From the NCBI GenBank assembly GCA_016788485.1, contig JAEUSV010000068.1, forward strand, positions 1 through 57,382: a DNA stretch of 57,382 nt, read 5' to 3'. Below the pieces are notes generated by a model. The model searched no databases. It saw only the letters and a program-made list of their open reading frames with translations, and was not told the DNA's origin. The position numbers and the translations under genes were made by a program. This stretch comes from Flavobacteriales bacterium. Its GTDB lineage: Bacteria; Bacteroidota; Bacteroidia; Flavobacteriales_F; PHOS-HE28. Positions 41,823 to 50,391 of the stretch are shown here, one piece after another. The first letter of the stretch is position 1. Every line of letters begins with the position of its first letter.

Positions 41823-43255
41823 TGCAGGGCAGGGGCGAAGGTGCCGAGCACAAGGTACCGGGCCCCGGCGAAGAGCGCACAGGCGGCGATGGTGAGCCCG
41901 ATGGCCCGCACGGTGGGGCGCCATGGCTCACAGCCGGCGAGCCGCAGCAGCCTCACGCTCAGGTCCAGGTACAGCACGGTGTTGCACGCGGCGAACAGGG
42001 CGATCATGCCGCCCGCGCTCCGGAGCACGTGCGTGCCAACCAGCACGGCGGCCAGGTTCACTGCCATCGCGGTGGCATAGAACCCGAGCATCTTCCGTTC
42101 CTTGCCGAGCACGCTGAACAGGGTCACCAACGGTTCGCTCAGCAGGCGGAAGAAGTAGAACACACCCATGAGCGCAGTGTAGGTTCCGGCCAGGGTCCAG
42201 GCTTCGCCCAGCACAAGGGCGAAGACCGCATCGCCGAAGAAGGTGATGAAGGTGAAAGGCAGGAGGCCGAGCATCACCAGTCGGGCATGCAGGCGTGCGG
42301 TGATCGAGGCCACGGCCTGTGGGCCGGCATCGCGGGCTTCGGCGGCCTTCTGGTAGAACACCCCGGCCAGGCTGTAGCCGAAGAGGCGCAGCGGCATCAG
42401 CAGCAGGCCGCTGCCCAGTGTGAACTGCCCCGCCGCGCGCGTATCGCCCAGGGTGATGAGCCCGAACACCGGCAGCTGCGTGGAGAAGAGCGCGAGCCAG
42501 CGGCTGGGGAACACGAAGAGCGGATGGCTCCGGTGCTCGCGCAGCGCAGCCTTCATCGCACCCATGTCGTACGGTCCGCGGAGCAGGCGGATGCCGTGGC
42601 GCTTGAGGCCCACCAGGAAGGCGCCCACACTCGCCGTTCGCACGACAAGCTCACCCGCGATGAGGCCCCAGGTGGCGCCCTGGGTGGCCGTTCCGACGGC
42701 AAGGTTCACCGCACGCAAACCCACGTTCGCTGCGGGGCCGATCTTGGCATTGAGGGAGAAGGCCTTCGCCCTGGCCGCCCAGGCGTTGAAGTACTGCACC
42801 AGCGCCAGGAGCAGCACCATCAGCGGTATCGCATAGGTCCAATGGCCCATCACGCGCAAGGCCGGAGCGATGCGGAAGAGGGCTTCGTGCCACATGAACA
42901 GTGGGGTGATGAGCAGGGTCATGCCCACGATCAGCGCGAAGGTGGCCCTCGCCAGCCGCTGGAACCCGTCCTCGTCGCGGGGAAGCACAAGGGCGTTCGG
43001 ATAGGCCAGCCCCACGATGAGGCTGAGGTTGGTGGCGATGGTGATGAAGAGGCCGTACACCCCGTAAGGCTCGGGACCGTACAGGCGGGCCACCAGCGGT
43101 GTCAGGATCAGCTGGGCCAGCACGTTCACCAGGGCGTCGGAGAAGGTGAAGAGCGCGTTGCGCGCGAAGCTGCCCCGCTGCCGGGCGGCCTTCACATCGG
43201 CCCAGAAACGGCCCACGATGCCACGGAAACGGTCACGCATGCCCATGGGGTCCAT
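41819..43255 (-). CDS. Polysaccharide flippase (Wzx/MATE-like)
   Basis: The 478-residue protein has about 12 membrane helices, typical of Wzx-type lipid-linked oligosaccharide flippases: NALFTFSDALVNVLAQLILTPLVARLYGP near residue 26, LGDTRAAGQFTLGSGLLLMPLRLFGYSLA near 265, and FRLLSEPLVTLFSVLGKERKM. It would move lipid-linked repeat units across the inner membrane. The start is uncertain: ATG at 43255, 43246 and 43240 are all possible; the frame's upstream part to 43480 runs through the divergent rdgB start. It is the first gene of the minus-strand glycosyltransferase operon. Confidence 0.85.
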   Translation of the reverse strand: MDPMGMRDRFRGIVGRFWADVKAARQRGSFARNALFTFSDALVNVLAQLILTPLVARLYGPEPYGVYGLFITIATNLSLIVGLAYPNALVLPRDEDGFQRLARATFALIVGMTLLITPLFMWHEALFRIAPALRVMGHWTYAIPLMVLLLALVQYFNAWAARAKAFSLNAKIGPAANVGLRAVNLAVGTATQGATWGLIAGELVVRTASVGAFLVGLKRHGIRLLRGPYDMGAMKAALREHRSHPLFVFPSRWLALFSTQLPVFGLITLGDTRAAGQFTLGSGLLLMPLRLFGYSLAGVFYQKAAEARDAGPQAVASITARLHARLVMLGLLPFTFITFFGDAVFALVLGEAWTLAGTYTALMGVFYFFRLLSEPLVTLFSVLGKERKMLGFYATAMAVNLAAVLVGTHVLRSAGGMIALFAACNTVLYLDLSVRLLRLAGCEPWRPTVRAIGLTIAACALFAGARYLVLGTFAPALQ

Positions 43256-43289
43256 CGGAACGGTCGGGAGCGGCATCTTTGCGGGCATC

Positions 43290-43889
43290 ATGCGCATCCA
43301 CGACCAACTGGTGCTCTGCACCGGCAACCCCGGCAAGGTGGCCGAGCTGCAGGCGCTGCTTCCCTCCGGGATCACGGTGCGCTCCCTGGCTGACGTGGGC
43401 ATCGGCCCCGAGTTGCCTGAGACGGGCGAAACGCTCGAGGCCAACGCCGCCCAGAAGGCGGAGCACGTGCACCGCCTCACCGGTCTTCCCTGCCTGGCCG
43501 ACGATACCGGCCTGGAGGTGGATGCGCTCGGCGGGGATCCGGGTGTGCGCAGCGCCCGCTACGCCGGCGAGGCCAAGGACCCTGCGGCCAACATGGCCCT
43601 GCTCCTCGAGCGGCTCCACGGTGCCGCCGACCGCGGTGCGCGTTTCCGCACGGTGCTCGCGTTCACCACCACCGAAGGCACCACCCTGTTCGAAGGGGAG
43701 GTGCGCGGAACCATCACCGCCGCACCGTGCGGCACGGGCGGCTTCGGCTACGATCCGGTCTTCCTTCCGGAGATGAGCGACCTCACCTTCGCGGAGCTTC
43801 CCGCGACGAAGAAGAACGCGATCAGCCACCGGGGTCGGGCGATGTGGCGGTTCGCGCAATGGCTGCATGAGCAGGGCGTTCAGCGCTGA
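43290..43889 (+). CDS. rdgB: Non-canonical purine NTP pyrophosphatase (ITPase, RdgB/HAM1)
   Basis: The 199-residue enzyme removes ITP, dITP and XTP from the nucleotide pool. Family motifs are intact: LCTGNPGKVAEL near the start, ETGETLEANAAQKAEH, LADDTGLEVDALGG with catalytic Asp residues, SARYAGEAKD, GGFGYDPVFLPE, and SHRGRAM at the end. CATCTTTG ends 8 bases before the ATG at 43290, fixing the start. It converges on ddl, overlapping its 3' end by 10 bases. Confidence 0.96.
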   Translation: MRIHDQLVLCTGNPGKVAELQALLPSGITVRSLADVGIGPELPETGETLEANAAQKAEHVHRLTGLPCLADDTGLEVDALGGDPGVRSARYAGEAKDPAANMALLLERLHGAADRGARFRTVLAFTTTEGTTLFEGEVRGTITAAPCGTGGFGYDPVFLPEMSDLTFAELPATKKNAISHRGRAMWRFAQWLHEQGVQR

Positions 43890-44881
43890 AGGCATTCGGC
43901 GATGAGGCCGTTCACCGCGGCGGGCACGCCGATGCCGCACACCTCGAGCATCTTGGGGTAGATGCTCGCCGGGCTGAACCCTGGCGTGGTGTTCACTTCG
44001 ATGGTCACCACACCGCCATCGGGCCCCTGGTCGTTGCCGGTGTAGAAGTGGTCCACGCGCACCATGCCGCGGCAGTCGAGCGCACGGTAGATGGCCTCGC
44101 TGCGCTGCTGTACCAGCCGCGTGACCGCATCGGGCAGCGGCGCGGGGATCAGCTCCTCGGTGTCCTTCGCGTGGTACTTGGCCTCGTAGTCGAAGAACTC
44201 GTGCGTGTGGCGGATCTCGCACACCGGGAGGGCGGTCACCTTCCCGTTCAGGCGGATCACGCCGCAGGTGAGCTCGCGTCCCTGTACGAAGGCCTCGGCC
44301 ATCACCACGTCGCCCTCGGCGAAGGCCTTGTCCAGCGCGGGGGGCAGCTCCTCGGGGGTGCGCACCTTGCTGATGCCGATGCTGCTGCCGCTCTGATCGG
44401 GCTTCACGAAGCAGGGCAGGCCCACCTCGCGGAGCACCCGCTCACGGATCCCGGGGTCGCCCTTCATCAGCAGCACGCTCGCTGCCACGGGAAAGCCCAG
44501 CTGGCGCAGCATGCCGGTGGTGGTGTACTTGCTGAAGGTGACGGCCATGTTCAGCACGCCGCCGGTCTGGTAGGGGATGCGCAGCATGTCCAGCAGGCCC
44601 TGCAGCTTGCCGTCCTCCCCGGGCGCCCCGTGGATGGCGATCAGCGCTGCGTTCACCGAACGAAGGCCGCTGCCGGTGTCCACGCGCAGCAGGGCGCGGT
44701 CGAAGCTCAGGGCGCCGCCATCGGGGGCCTCGCAGCTCCAGGCCTCGGGGGTGAGCGTGATGTACACGGGTTCGTAGCGGGCGGTGTCCACGGCCTCCAG
44801 CATGCGCCGGGCGCTCTGGTGGCTGATGACGGACTCGCCGGAGTAGCCGCCGCGGAACACGGCGATCAGGGGGCGTTGCAT
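43880..44881 (-). CDS. ddl: D-alanine--D-alanine ligase
   Basis: The 333-residue ATP-grasp enzyme makes the D-Ala-D-Ala dipeptide for peptidoglycan. Conserved blocks are AVFRGGYSGESVISHQSA at the N-terminus, ALIAIHGAPGEDGKLQGLLD (substrate loop), PCFVKPDQSGSSIGISKV (ATP grip), VQGRELTCGVI, and IEVNTTPGFSPASIYPKML (metal and D-Ala site). ATG 44881 is preferred because MQRPLIAVFRGG is the family start. It is divergent from the PASTA protein gene by 134 bases. Confidence 0.96.
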   Translation of the reverse strand: MQRPLIAVFRGGYSGESVISHQSARRMLEAVDTARYEPVYITLTPEAWSCEAPDGGALSFDRALLRVDTGSGLRSVNAALIAIHGAPGEDGKLQGLLDMLRIPYQTGGVLNMAVTFSKYTTTGMLRQLGFPVAASVLLMKGDPGIRERVLREVGLPCFVKPDQSGSSIGISKVRTPEELPPALDKAFAEGDVVMAEAFVQGRELTCGVIRLNGKVTALPVCEIRHTHEFFDYEAKYHAKDTEELIPAPLPDAVTRLVQQRSEAIYRALDCRGMVRVDHFYTGNDQGPDGGVVTIEVNTTPGFSPASIYPKMLEVCGIGVPAAVNGLIAECLQR

Positions 44882-44989
44882 GGGGATGCGGATGGCGCCC
44901 AAAGCTGGCTCCTTCCCGCACGGAGGGCAGCCCCGGCCGCGTTCCATCTGTGAACCGGCGCCTGTGAACTGCCACCCACGGCCCGGGCC

Positions 44990-44997
44990 TATCTTCG
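44990..44997 (+). promoter_or_regulatory. -7 box of the PASTA operon
   Basis: TATCTTCG, 18 bases before the ATG at 45016, in the divergent ddl/PASTA region. A -33 TTG is not evident. Confidence 0.4.
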
Positions 44998-45015
44998 CCG
45001 ACCGCCATCGGAGCC

Positions 45016-45837
45016 ATGACCCAACGCACCTTCCTGCGCATGCTCACCCCCATCGGTGTCGCCCTGTTGCTCGTGGGCCTCGGGTGGGTGTGGCTGCGGG
45101 CCTACACCCGGCACGATTCCGCCGTGGAGGTGCCCGACCTCAAGGGCATGACCCTGGAGGAGGCATCCGCCGCGCTCACTGCCCGCGACCTGCTGGTGGA
45201 GGTGATCGACTCGGTATACAACGACGAGGCCCCGAAGGGCACCGTGGTGCAGCAGGACCCGCCCTCCGGACGAACGGTGAAGCCCGAACGCCGCATCTAC
45301 GTGGTGATGAACGCCAGCCAGCCGAAGATGATCGACATGCCGGCGCTGGTGAACCTGAGCAAGCGCCAGGCCATCAGCGTGCTGGAGATCGTGGGCCTGA
45401 AGGTGAAGGAGATGCAGTACAGGCCCGACCCCTGCGTGGACTGCGTGATCGCCCAGCTCTATCGGGGGAAGCCCATCGCCGCCGAGGAACGCATCCGGCG
45501 GGGCGAGGCGGTGACGCTGGTGCTGGGCAGCGGGGAGAGCAATGAACGCGTCCCTGTACCGGACCTGCGCGGACTGGCGCTGGCCGACGTGCGGATGGTG
45601 CTGAACATGAGCTCGCTGAACCTGGGTGTGGTGGTGGAGTGCCGCGGGTGCAATACCAAGGCCGATTCGGCGTTCGCCCGGGTGTTCCGCCAGTCGCCCG
45701 GCTCCTCGGCCAACAACCTCATCGCCATGGGCGGCGGGGTGGACGTGTGGCTCGATACCGATACCACCGACCTGGCCCCGGCCATCAACTGGCGCGACTC
45801 CCTCACCAACCGGAACGACACCGATGCGGTCGAATAG
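45016..45837 (+). CDS. Membrane-anchored three-PASTA protein
   Basis: The 273-residue protein has one N-terminal membrane helix (about residues 12-29) and three periplasmic PASTA domains: about 37-100 (VEVPDLKGMTLEEASAAL), 105-175 (MIDMPALVNLSKRQAISVL), and 180-250 (VPVPDLRGLALADVRMVL). PASTA domains bind uncross-linked peptidoglycan. In Firmicutes and Actinobacteria they cap kinases or PBPs, but here there is no kinase or penicillin-binding domain. It sits between ddl and rluD, a conserved Bacteroidota arrangement, suggesting a wall-linked role. It overlaps the next gene by 14 bases. Confidence 0.88.
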   Translation: MTQRTFLRMLTPIGVALLLVGLGWVWLRAYTRHDSAVEVPDLKGMTLEEASAALTARDLLVEVIDSVYNDEAPKGTVVQQDPPSGRTVKPERRIYVVMNASQPKMIDMPALVNLSKRQAISVLEIVGLKVKEMQYRPDPCVDCVIAQLYRGKPIAAEERIRRGEAVTLVLGSGESNERVPVPDLRGLALADVRMVLNMSSLNLGVVVECRGCNTKADSAFARVFRQSPGSSANNLIAMGGGVDVWLDTDTTDLAPAINWRDSLTNRNDTDAVE

Positions 45838-48073
45838 CCTCTTCATCACGCTGCTGCTCCTCGCCAACGCGGCGCAGGCCCAGGTGCTGGGCCCCGAGGA
45901 GCTCGGGCCGCTCCACGCCAGGCCCATGGGCGAAGCCCCCGGTGAGCTGCGGTCCACCCTCAACGAGCTGTTCATCTACCAGTACCTGCCCCAGGAGGTG
46001 CCGGTGGAGGACGATTTCTCCACCGACCGCACGCGCCACCTCACCGCGCAGGCGGGCGATGCCGATGTCTCCCTCACCAACACGTACTACCACCTGGAAG
46101 TGGGCGGGGTGAGCACGGCGGACATGGCCTATAGCACGGACACGACCTACCGTTACACCTTCGACGTGTCCGATCCCGACACCGTGATCAAGGACACCAT
46201 CCCGAACCCCGTGGTGGTGCTCACGGTGTACGACCTTGGCGTGAACCCGCCCACATCCACCGTCGTCGACGCCTGGCTCCCCTTCAACATCATCGACACC
46301 CTCGGGGTCAGCATCACCAATGAGCAGCTCACGCCCGACCTGGTGCAGGACTCGCTTTTCGTGTACGCCGTGGCCGCCGATGCGCGCACCTACCAGCAGG
46401 GCCTCACGCAGGTGCCGCTGGTGCTGTGGGAGAGCGATCATGCCTATGTGAACCGCACCTACGCTGTGGACCCGCCCACCATCGGCATCGCCACCTTCGA
46501 CGGGCTCGACCGCACCGGCTTCCCCTACGATGTGTCCACCGCGCTGCCCTACGGCGAATGCGACCGGCTCACCTCGGTGCCCATCGACCTGCAGTACCCC
46601 GCCGGCGACAGCGTGTACCTCAGCTTCATGGTGCAGCCCCAGGGCCTCAGCGGCGACGACCAGATCCAGGTGCAGGACAGCCTGGTGCTCGACCTCTATG
46701 CCCCGAACGACGACGAGTGGGTGCAGGTGTGGAGCAGCGAGTACACCAGCGTGCAGCCCTTCCGCCAGGTGATGCTGCCCATCACCGAGACCCGCTTCCT
46801 CCAGCAGGGCTTCCGCATGCGGTGGCGCAACTACGGCACGCGCAGCGGCGCGCTCGACCAGTGGCACCTCGATTACGTGCGCCTCGGCCGCAACCGCAGC
46901 TTCGACGATACCGTGCTGGTGGACGTGGCCTTCGTGATGCCCGAGGCCTCGCTGCTCGAGACCTACACCTCGGTGCCCTTCGCCAAGTTCAGCGCATCGC
47001 CTTCCAGCTACATGGCCCAGGACGTGGAGCTCACCATGAAGAACCTCGACGTGAACGACAAGTTCATCACCTGGGGCTACTTCGCGGACATCGATGGTGA
47101 TCCGGCACCGCCGTTCGAGGAATGCGAGAACTACGGCAACAACATCAGCAACAACGCGGAGACGACCTTCACGACGACCCATCCCATCGCGGCGGGCGCT
47201 TGCGGCTTCACCTACGATCCCGCGCTCAGCACCGACGCGGCCTTCTGGCGGAACACGTTCTGGCTCGATGCCACGCCGAACGTGATCCCCTACAACGACA
47301 CCATGTCGTTCGTGCAGGAGCTCAGCAACTACTACAGCTACGATGATGGCAGTGCCGAGGCGGGCTACAGCCTGAACCAGCAGGGCGCCAAGGTGGCCGT
47401 GCGCTTCGACACGCAGGGGAGCGATTCGCTCCGGGCCGTGCGCATGTACTTCGATCCCATCTTCAGCGAGAACGATCCCACCGACGGCAACTTCCTGATC
47501 ACCGTGTGGACAAGCCTGAGCCCCGAGGTGATCCAGTTCCAGAACGTGTCCTTCACCAGCCCCACCTACCGGTACGACGGCCCCAACAAGTTCGTGGAGT
47601 TCGCGCTGGACAGCACCATCGCCGTGCAGGGCACCTTCTACGTGGGGTGGACGCAGACGAACGCCATCAAGATGAACGTGGGCTTCGACAAGAACCGGAA
47701 CAACCAGGACAAGATCTACTACAAGGTCAGCGGCCCGTTCGCGAACACCGGCTTCGAAGGCTCATTGATGCTGCGCCCGGTGATGGTGAGCGCGGTGGAC
47801 CCCTGGGCCTCGGTGCCGGAGCCTGAAGAGGAGCGTACGCTGGAAGTATTTCCGAACCCCGTGGGCGACCTGCTCAACGTGCGCCTGCAGGACGATGGTG
47901 CGGCCACCGGTGTGGAACTGCTGGACGCCATGGGCCGTGTGGTGCGCCGCGAGGGCTACCGCTCGGGGCTTGCGGTGGGGGTGAGCGATCTGGCCCCCGG
48001 ACTTTACGTGGTGCGCGTGGTCGACGCACAAGGCATGGCCCTGGGCCAGCAACGCATACTGGTACAACGCTGA
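45824..48073 (+). CDS. T9SS-secreted protein of unknown function
   Basis: The 749-residue protein has a signal peptide (RSNSLFITLLLLANAAQAQ), a large beta-rich body without a recognised catalytic site, and a C-terminal T9SS type A sorting domain (LEVFPNPVGDLLNVRL, ELLDAMGRVV, LAPGLYVVRVV, ending ILVQR). FPNPV followed by ~70 residues is the hallmark of this domain. Its start at ATG 45824 lies inside the PASTA gene, and its stop shares one base with the rluD start, so all three are translated as one operon. The frame open from 45626 is the PASTA gene's other frame and is not real. Confidence 0.85.
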   Translation: MRSNSLFITLLLLANAAQAQVLGPEELGPLHARPMGEAPGELRSTLNELFIYQYLPQEVPVEDDFSTDRTRHLTAQAGDADVSLTNTYYHLEVGGVSTADMAYSTDTTYRYTFDVSDPDTVIKDTIPNPVVVLTVYDLGVNPPTSTVVDAWLPFNIIDTLGVSITNEQLTPDLVQDSLFVYAVAADARTYQQGLTQVPLVLWESDHAYVNRTYAVDPPTIGIATFDGLDRTGFPYDVSTALPYGECDRLTSVPIDLQYPAGDSVYLSFMVQPQGLSGDDQIQVQDSLVLDLYAPNDDEWVQVWSSEYTSVQPFRQVMLPITETRFLQQGFRMRWRNYGTRSGALDQWHLDYVRLGRNRSFDDTVLVDVAFVMPEASLLETYTSVPFAKFSASPSSYMAQDVELTMKNLDVNDKFITWGYFADIDGDPAPPFEECENYGNNISNNAETTFTTTHPIAAGACGFTYDPALSTDAAFWRNTFWLDATPNVIPYNDTMSFVQELSNYYSYDDGSAEAGYSLNQQGAKVAVRFDTQGSDSLRAVRMYFDPIFSENDPTDGNFLITVWTSLSPEVIQFQNVSFTSPTYRYDGPNKFVEFALDSTIAVQGTFYVGWTQTNAIKMNVGFDKNRNNQDKIYYKVSGPFANTGFEGSLMLRPVMVSAVDPWASVPEPEEERTLEVFPNPVGDLLNVRLQDDGAATGVELLDAMGRVVRREGYRSGLAVGVSDLAPGLYVVRVVDAQGMALGQQRILVQR

Positions 48074-49128
48074 TGGTGGACGAGGACATCGAGACAGGCT
48101 CGGAGGAGCAGGAGCTCTACGAGCACCACCGCATCGTGTGCGATGCCGGGCAGACCCTGATCCGGCTGGACAAGTTCCTCTTCGACCGGCTGCCCAACAC
48201 CTCGCGGAACCGCGTGGCGGTGGCGGCGAAGGCGGGCAACGTGCTCGTGAACGGCAAGGCCGAGAAGCCGAGCTACAAGGTGAAACCGAAGGATGAGATC
48301 AGCATCGTACTGCCCTACCCGGTGCGCGAGGTGGAGCTCATCCCGGAGGACATCCCCCTGAAGGTGCTCTACGAGGACGAGCACATCCTGATCATCGACA
48401 AGCAGGCCGGCCTGGTGGTGCACCCCGGCCACGGCAACTGGACCGGCACGCTGGTGAACGCGCTGCTCTTCCACTTCGGCAAGCTGCCCTCCTCGCCCAA
48501 CCAGCCCACGCCGCGCCCCGGCCTGGTGCATCGCCTGGACAAGAACACCAGCGGCGTGATGGTGATCGGCAAGACCGAGGAGGCGCTCACGCACCTGGCC
48601 CGCCAGTTCTACGACCGCACCAACGACCGGCGCTACCAGGCGCTCGTGTGGGGCGACATGGAGGAGGCCGAGGGCACCATCGAGGGGCACATCGGTCGGT
48701 CGTACAAGGACCGCACGGTGATGCAGGTGTTCCACGACGGCGCGCACGGCAAGCCGGCCATCACGCATTGGAAGGTGGTGGAGCGCTTCACCTACGTGTG
48801 CCTGGTGGAGTGCAAGCTCGAGACCGGCCGTACGCACCAGATCCGGGCGCACATGGCGTGGAAGGGGCATCCGCTCTTCAACGATGCGGAGTACGGTGGC
48901 GACCGCGTGCTCAAGGGCACGGTCTTCACCAAGTACAAGCAGTTCGTGGAGAACGCCTTCGCCCTCTGCCAGCGCCAGGCCCTGCACGCCTGCATGCTCG
49001 AGATCGACCACCCCGCCACGGGCAAGCGCATGCGCTTCGAGAGCCCGATGCCCGCTGACATGGAGGCGTTGGTGGCCAAGTGGCGCGCGTACGCCAACGG
49101 GCCGCTCCAGGCGCAGCAGCCCGACTAG
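48073..49128 (+). CDS. rluD: 23S rRNA pseudouridine synthase (RluA/RluD family)
   Basis: The 351-residue enzyme has an N-terminal S4 RNA-binding domain (about 30-90; LIRLDKFLFDRLPNTSR) and a pseudouridine synthase domain with the family motif HRLDKNTSG, in which Asp156 is the catalytic residue. LIIDKQAGLVVHPGHGN and GRTHQIRAHMAW are further family blocks. It probably modifies uridines of helix 69 of 23S rRNA, as RluD does, but RluA-family members differ in target. The ATG shares one base with the stop of the T9SS gene. Its last codons are repeated at 50371-50386, a duplication trace. Confidence 0.92.
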   Translation: MVDEDIETGSEEQELYEHHRIVCDAGQTLIRLDKFLFDRLPNTSRNRVAVAAKAGNVLVNGKAEKPSYKVKPKDEISIVLPYPVREVELIPEDIPLKVLYEDEHILIIDKQAGLVVHPGHGNWTGTLVNALLFHFGKLPSSPNQPTPRPGLVHRLDKNTSGVMVIGKTEEALTHLARQFYDRTNDRRYQALVWGDMEEAEGTIEGHIGRSYKDRTVMQVFHDGAHGKPAITHWKVVERFTYVCLVECKLETGRTHQIRAHMAWKGHPLFNDAEYGGDRVLKGTVFTKYKQFVENAFALCQRQALHACMLEIDHPATGKRMRFESPMPADMEALVAKWRAYANGPLQAQQPD

Positions 49129-50252
49129 CCCCGCACGATGTAGGCGAAGCGGTCCTTGAGCCGCAGGAAGGGCCGTTCGAACCAGCGGTGGCTCGCCCAA
49201 GCGAGCACGAAGGTGAGCACCAGGGCCAGCCCGGGCTGCCAGATCAGCGCGCACCAAACGGTGTGGTCGAGGCCGGTGCGTTGCATCACCTGGATCGCCA
49301 CCAGCACGGCGATGGGGTGCAGGCAGTACAGGCCATAGCTGATGCGTCCGGCCCATTGCAGCACGGGGGAGTGCGTAAGGCGCAGCCGCGTGGGCATCCC
49401 CTGCACCTGGTAGAGCAGGAGCGAGGCTGCGCTCGCGGCGAACAGGGTGCGGTCCAGGATGCCCGGAATGAACCAAGGCATGAGCAGCTTGTCACGGAAA
49501 ATGTACAACACCAGGAAGGCCAGATGCAGGAGCAGGATGGTGGGACGTCCCCATCCTGCAACCCAGGAACGACCGCGTTCGCTGAACAGCGCCATGGAGG
49601 CCCATCCCCCGATCGCCATGTCGTTCACGCAGCTCAGCGTATGGCATTCATAGGCGAAGGCATCGTTCACAATGCCTCGGAACACGATGCCCATGGCGAC
49701 CACCGATGCGAAAAGCCACGGCAGCCGGCGCTCGGGTACAATGGCGATAAGAACGGGCCAGAACAGATAGAACTGCTCCTCCACCGCGATGCTCCACAGG
49801 ATGCTCACCACGGAGGAGGCCGGGAACTCGCCGCGCGCTTGGTCGAAGTTGCCCGTGAACGTGAGGTAGTGCAGCAGGTCGGCCGTTTCCGGCTCGGGCT
49901 GTCCGATGGCTGCTTTCACCGCAGGGATGAGGAAGAAGCCCACGACCAGGGTGGCGTAATACAACGGCCAGATGCGCAGCACGCGGCGCAGCCAGAAGCG
50001 AGGCACATCGATACGGCCGTTCAGGCGTTTCTCCGCTAGAAGCAGGTACGTGATGAGGAAACCACTGAGCACGAAGAAGACGTTGACACCCAGTCCGCCG
50101 TCGCCGAACAAATGAACCTTGAAGAACCTGTAGCGCGCATCCGCGATCACCGCGGGGTCCGTGGCATAGAGCGCATGGAAGAAGAAAACGGAAAGGAAAC
50201 AGAGCGTGCGCACGGCATCGAGTTCCGGGAAGGAGACGCTGCGCTTGCCCAT
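49125..50252 (-). CDS. Acyltransferase family 3 (OafA/YrhL-like), copy 1
   Basis: The 375-residue membrane protein has about ten helices and acyltransferase-3 signatures: FPELDAVRTLCFLSVFFFHAL at the start, where the conserved His sits, and GGLGVNVFFVLSGFLITYLLL near residue 50, then RFWLRRVLRIWPLYY. Members O-acylate polysaccharides or lipids at the inner membrane. The ATG at 50252 lies 5 bases after a TACCTTGC box; an in-frame TTG at 50261 would fall inside that box. It is a tandem paralog of the gene at 50383-51513, sharing the C-terminal RFAYIVRG. It overlaps the end of rluD by 4 bases. Confidence 0.88.
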   Translation of the reverse strand: MGKRSVSFPELDAVRTLCFLSVFFFHALYATDPAVIADARYRFFKVHLFGDGGLGVNVFFVLSGFLITYLLLAEKRLNGRIDVPRFWLRRVLRIWPLYYATLVVGFFLIPAVKAAIGQPEPETADLLHYLTFTGNFDQARGEFPASSVVSILWSIAVEEQFYLFWPVLIAIVPERRLPWLFASVVAMGIVFRGIVNDAFAYECHTLSCVNDMAIGGWASMALFSERGRSWVAGWGRPTILLLHLAFLVLYIFRDKLLMPWFIPGILDRTLFAASAASLLLYQVQGMPTRLRLTHSPVLQWAGRISYGLYCLHPIAVLVAIQVMQRTGLDHTVWCALIWQPGLALVLTFVLAWASHRWFERPFLRLKDRFAYIVRG

Positions 50253-50257
50253 GGGTG

Positions 50258-50265
50258 GCAAGGTA
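50258..50265 (-). promoter_or_regulatory. -7 box five bases before copy 1 of the acyltransferase
   Basis: TACCTTGC on the minus strand (50265-50258) ends 5 bases before the ATG at 50252, the same spacing as for copy 2. Confidence 0.45.
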
Positions 50266-50320
50266 GCAGGCCGGTCGCGATGCGCGCTCAGCGCTTCATC
50301 CGCACAAGGCCGCTCCTGTC

Positions 50321-50367
50321 AAAAAAATGGCACGGCCTTCACGGGCCTTCGTCAGCGGCAGGCCGTG
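50321..50367 (-). terminator. Terminator after acyltransferase copy 2
   Basis: On the minus strand CACGGCCT (50367-50360) pairs with AGGCCGTG (50338-50331), an 8-bp stem around a 21-base loop, followed after CCA by seven T residues (50327-50321). It separates the two acyltransferase copies. Confidence 0.7.
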
Positions 50368-50370
50368 GGT

Positions 50371-50391
50371 GCAGCAGCCCGACTAGCCCCG
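50371..50391. repeat. Relic of the rluD 3' end, repeated between the acyltransferase copies
   Basis: These 21 bases are identical to 49113-49133, which encode the last codons and stop of rluD plus the first bases beyond, and similarity continues with one mismatch through 50415 (49157). The relic is outside any coding frame of rluD here. It shows that a segment reaching from the rluD tail into the acyltransferase gene was copied as one block. Confidence 0.75.

Noticed and set aside
45626-45823. Upstream extension of the T9SS protein at 45824
   Set aside because: It lies within the PASTA gene in another frame, has a Trp/Pro-rich translation and would hide the signal peptide.
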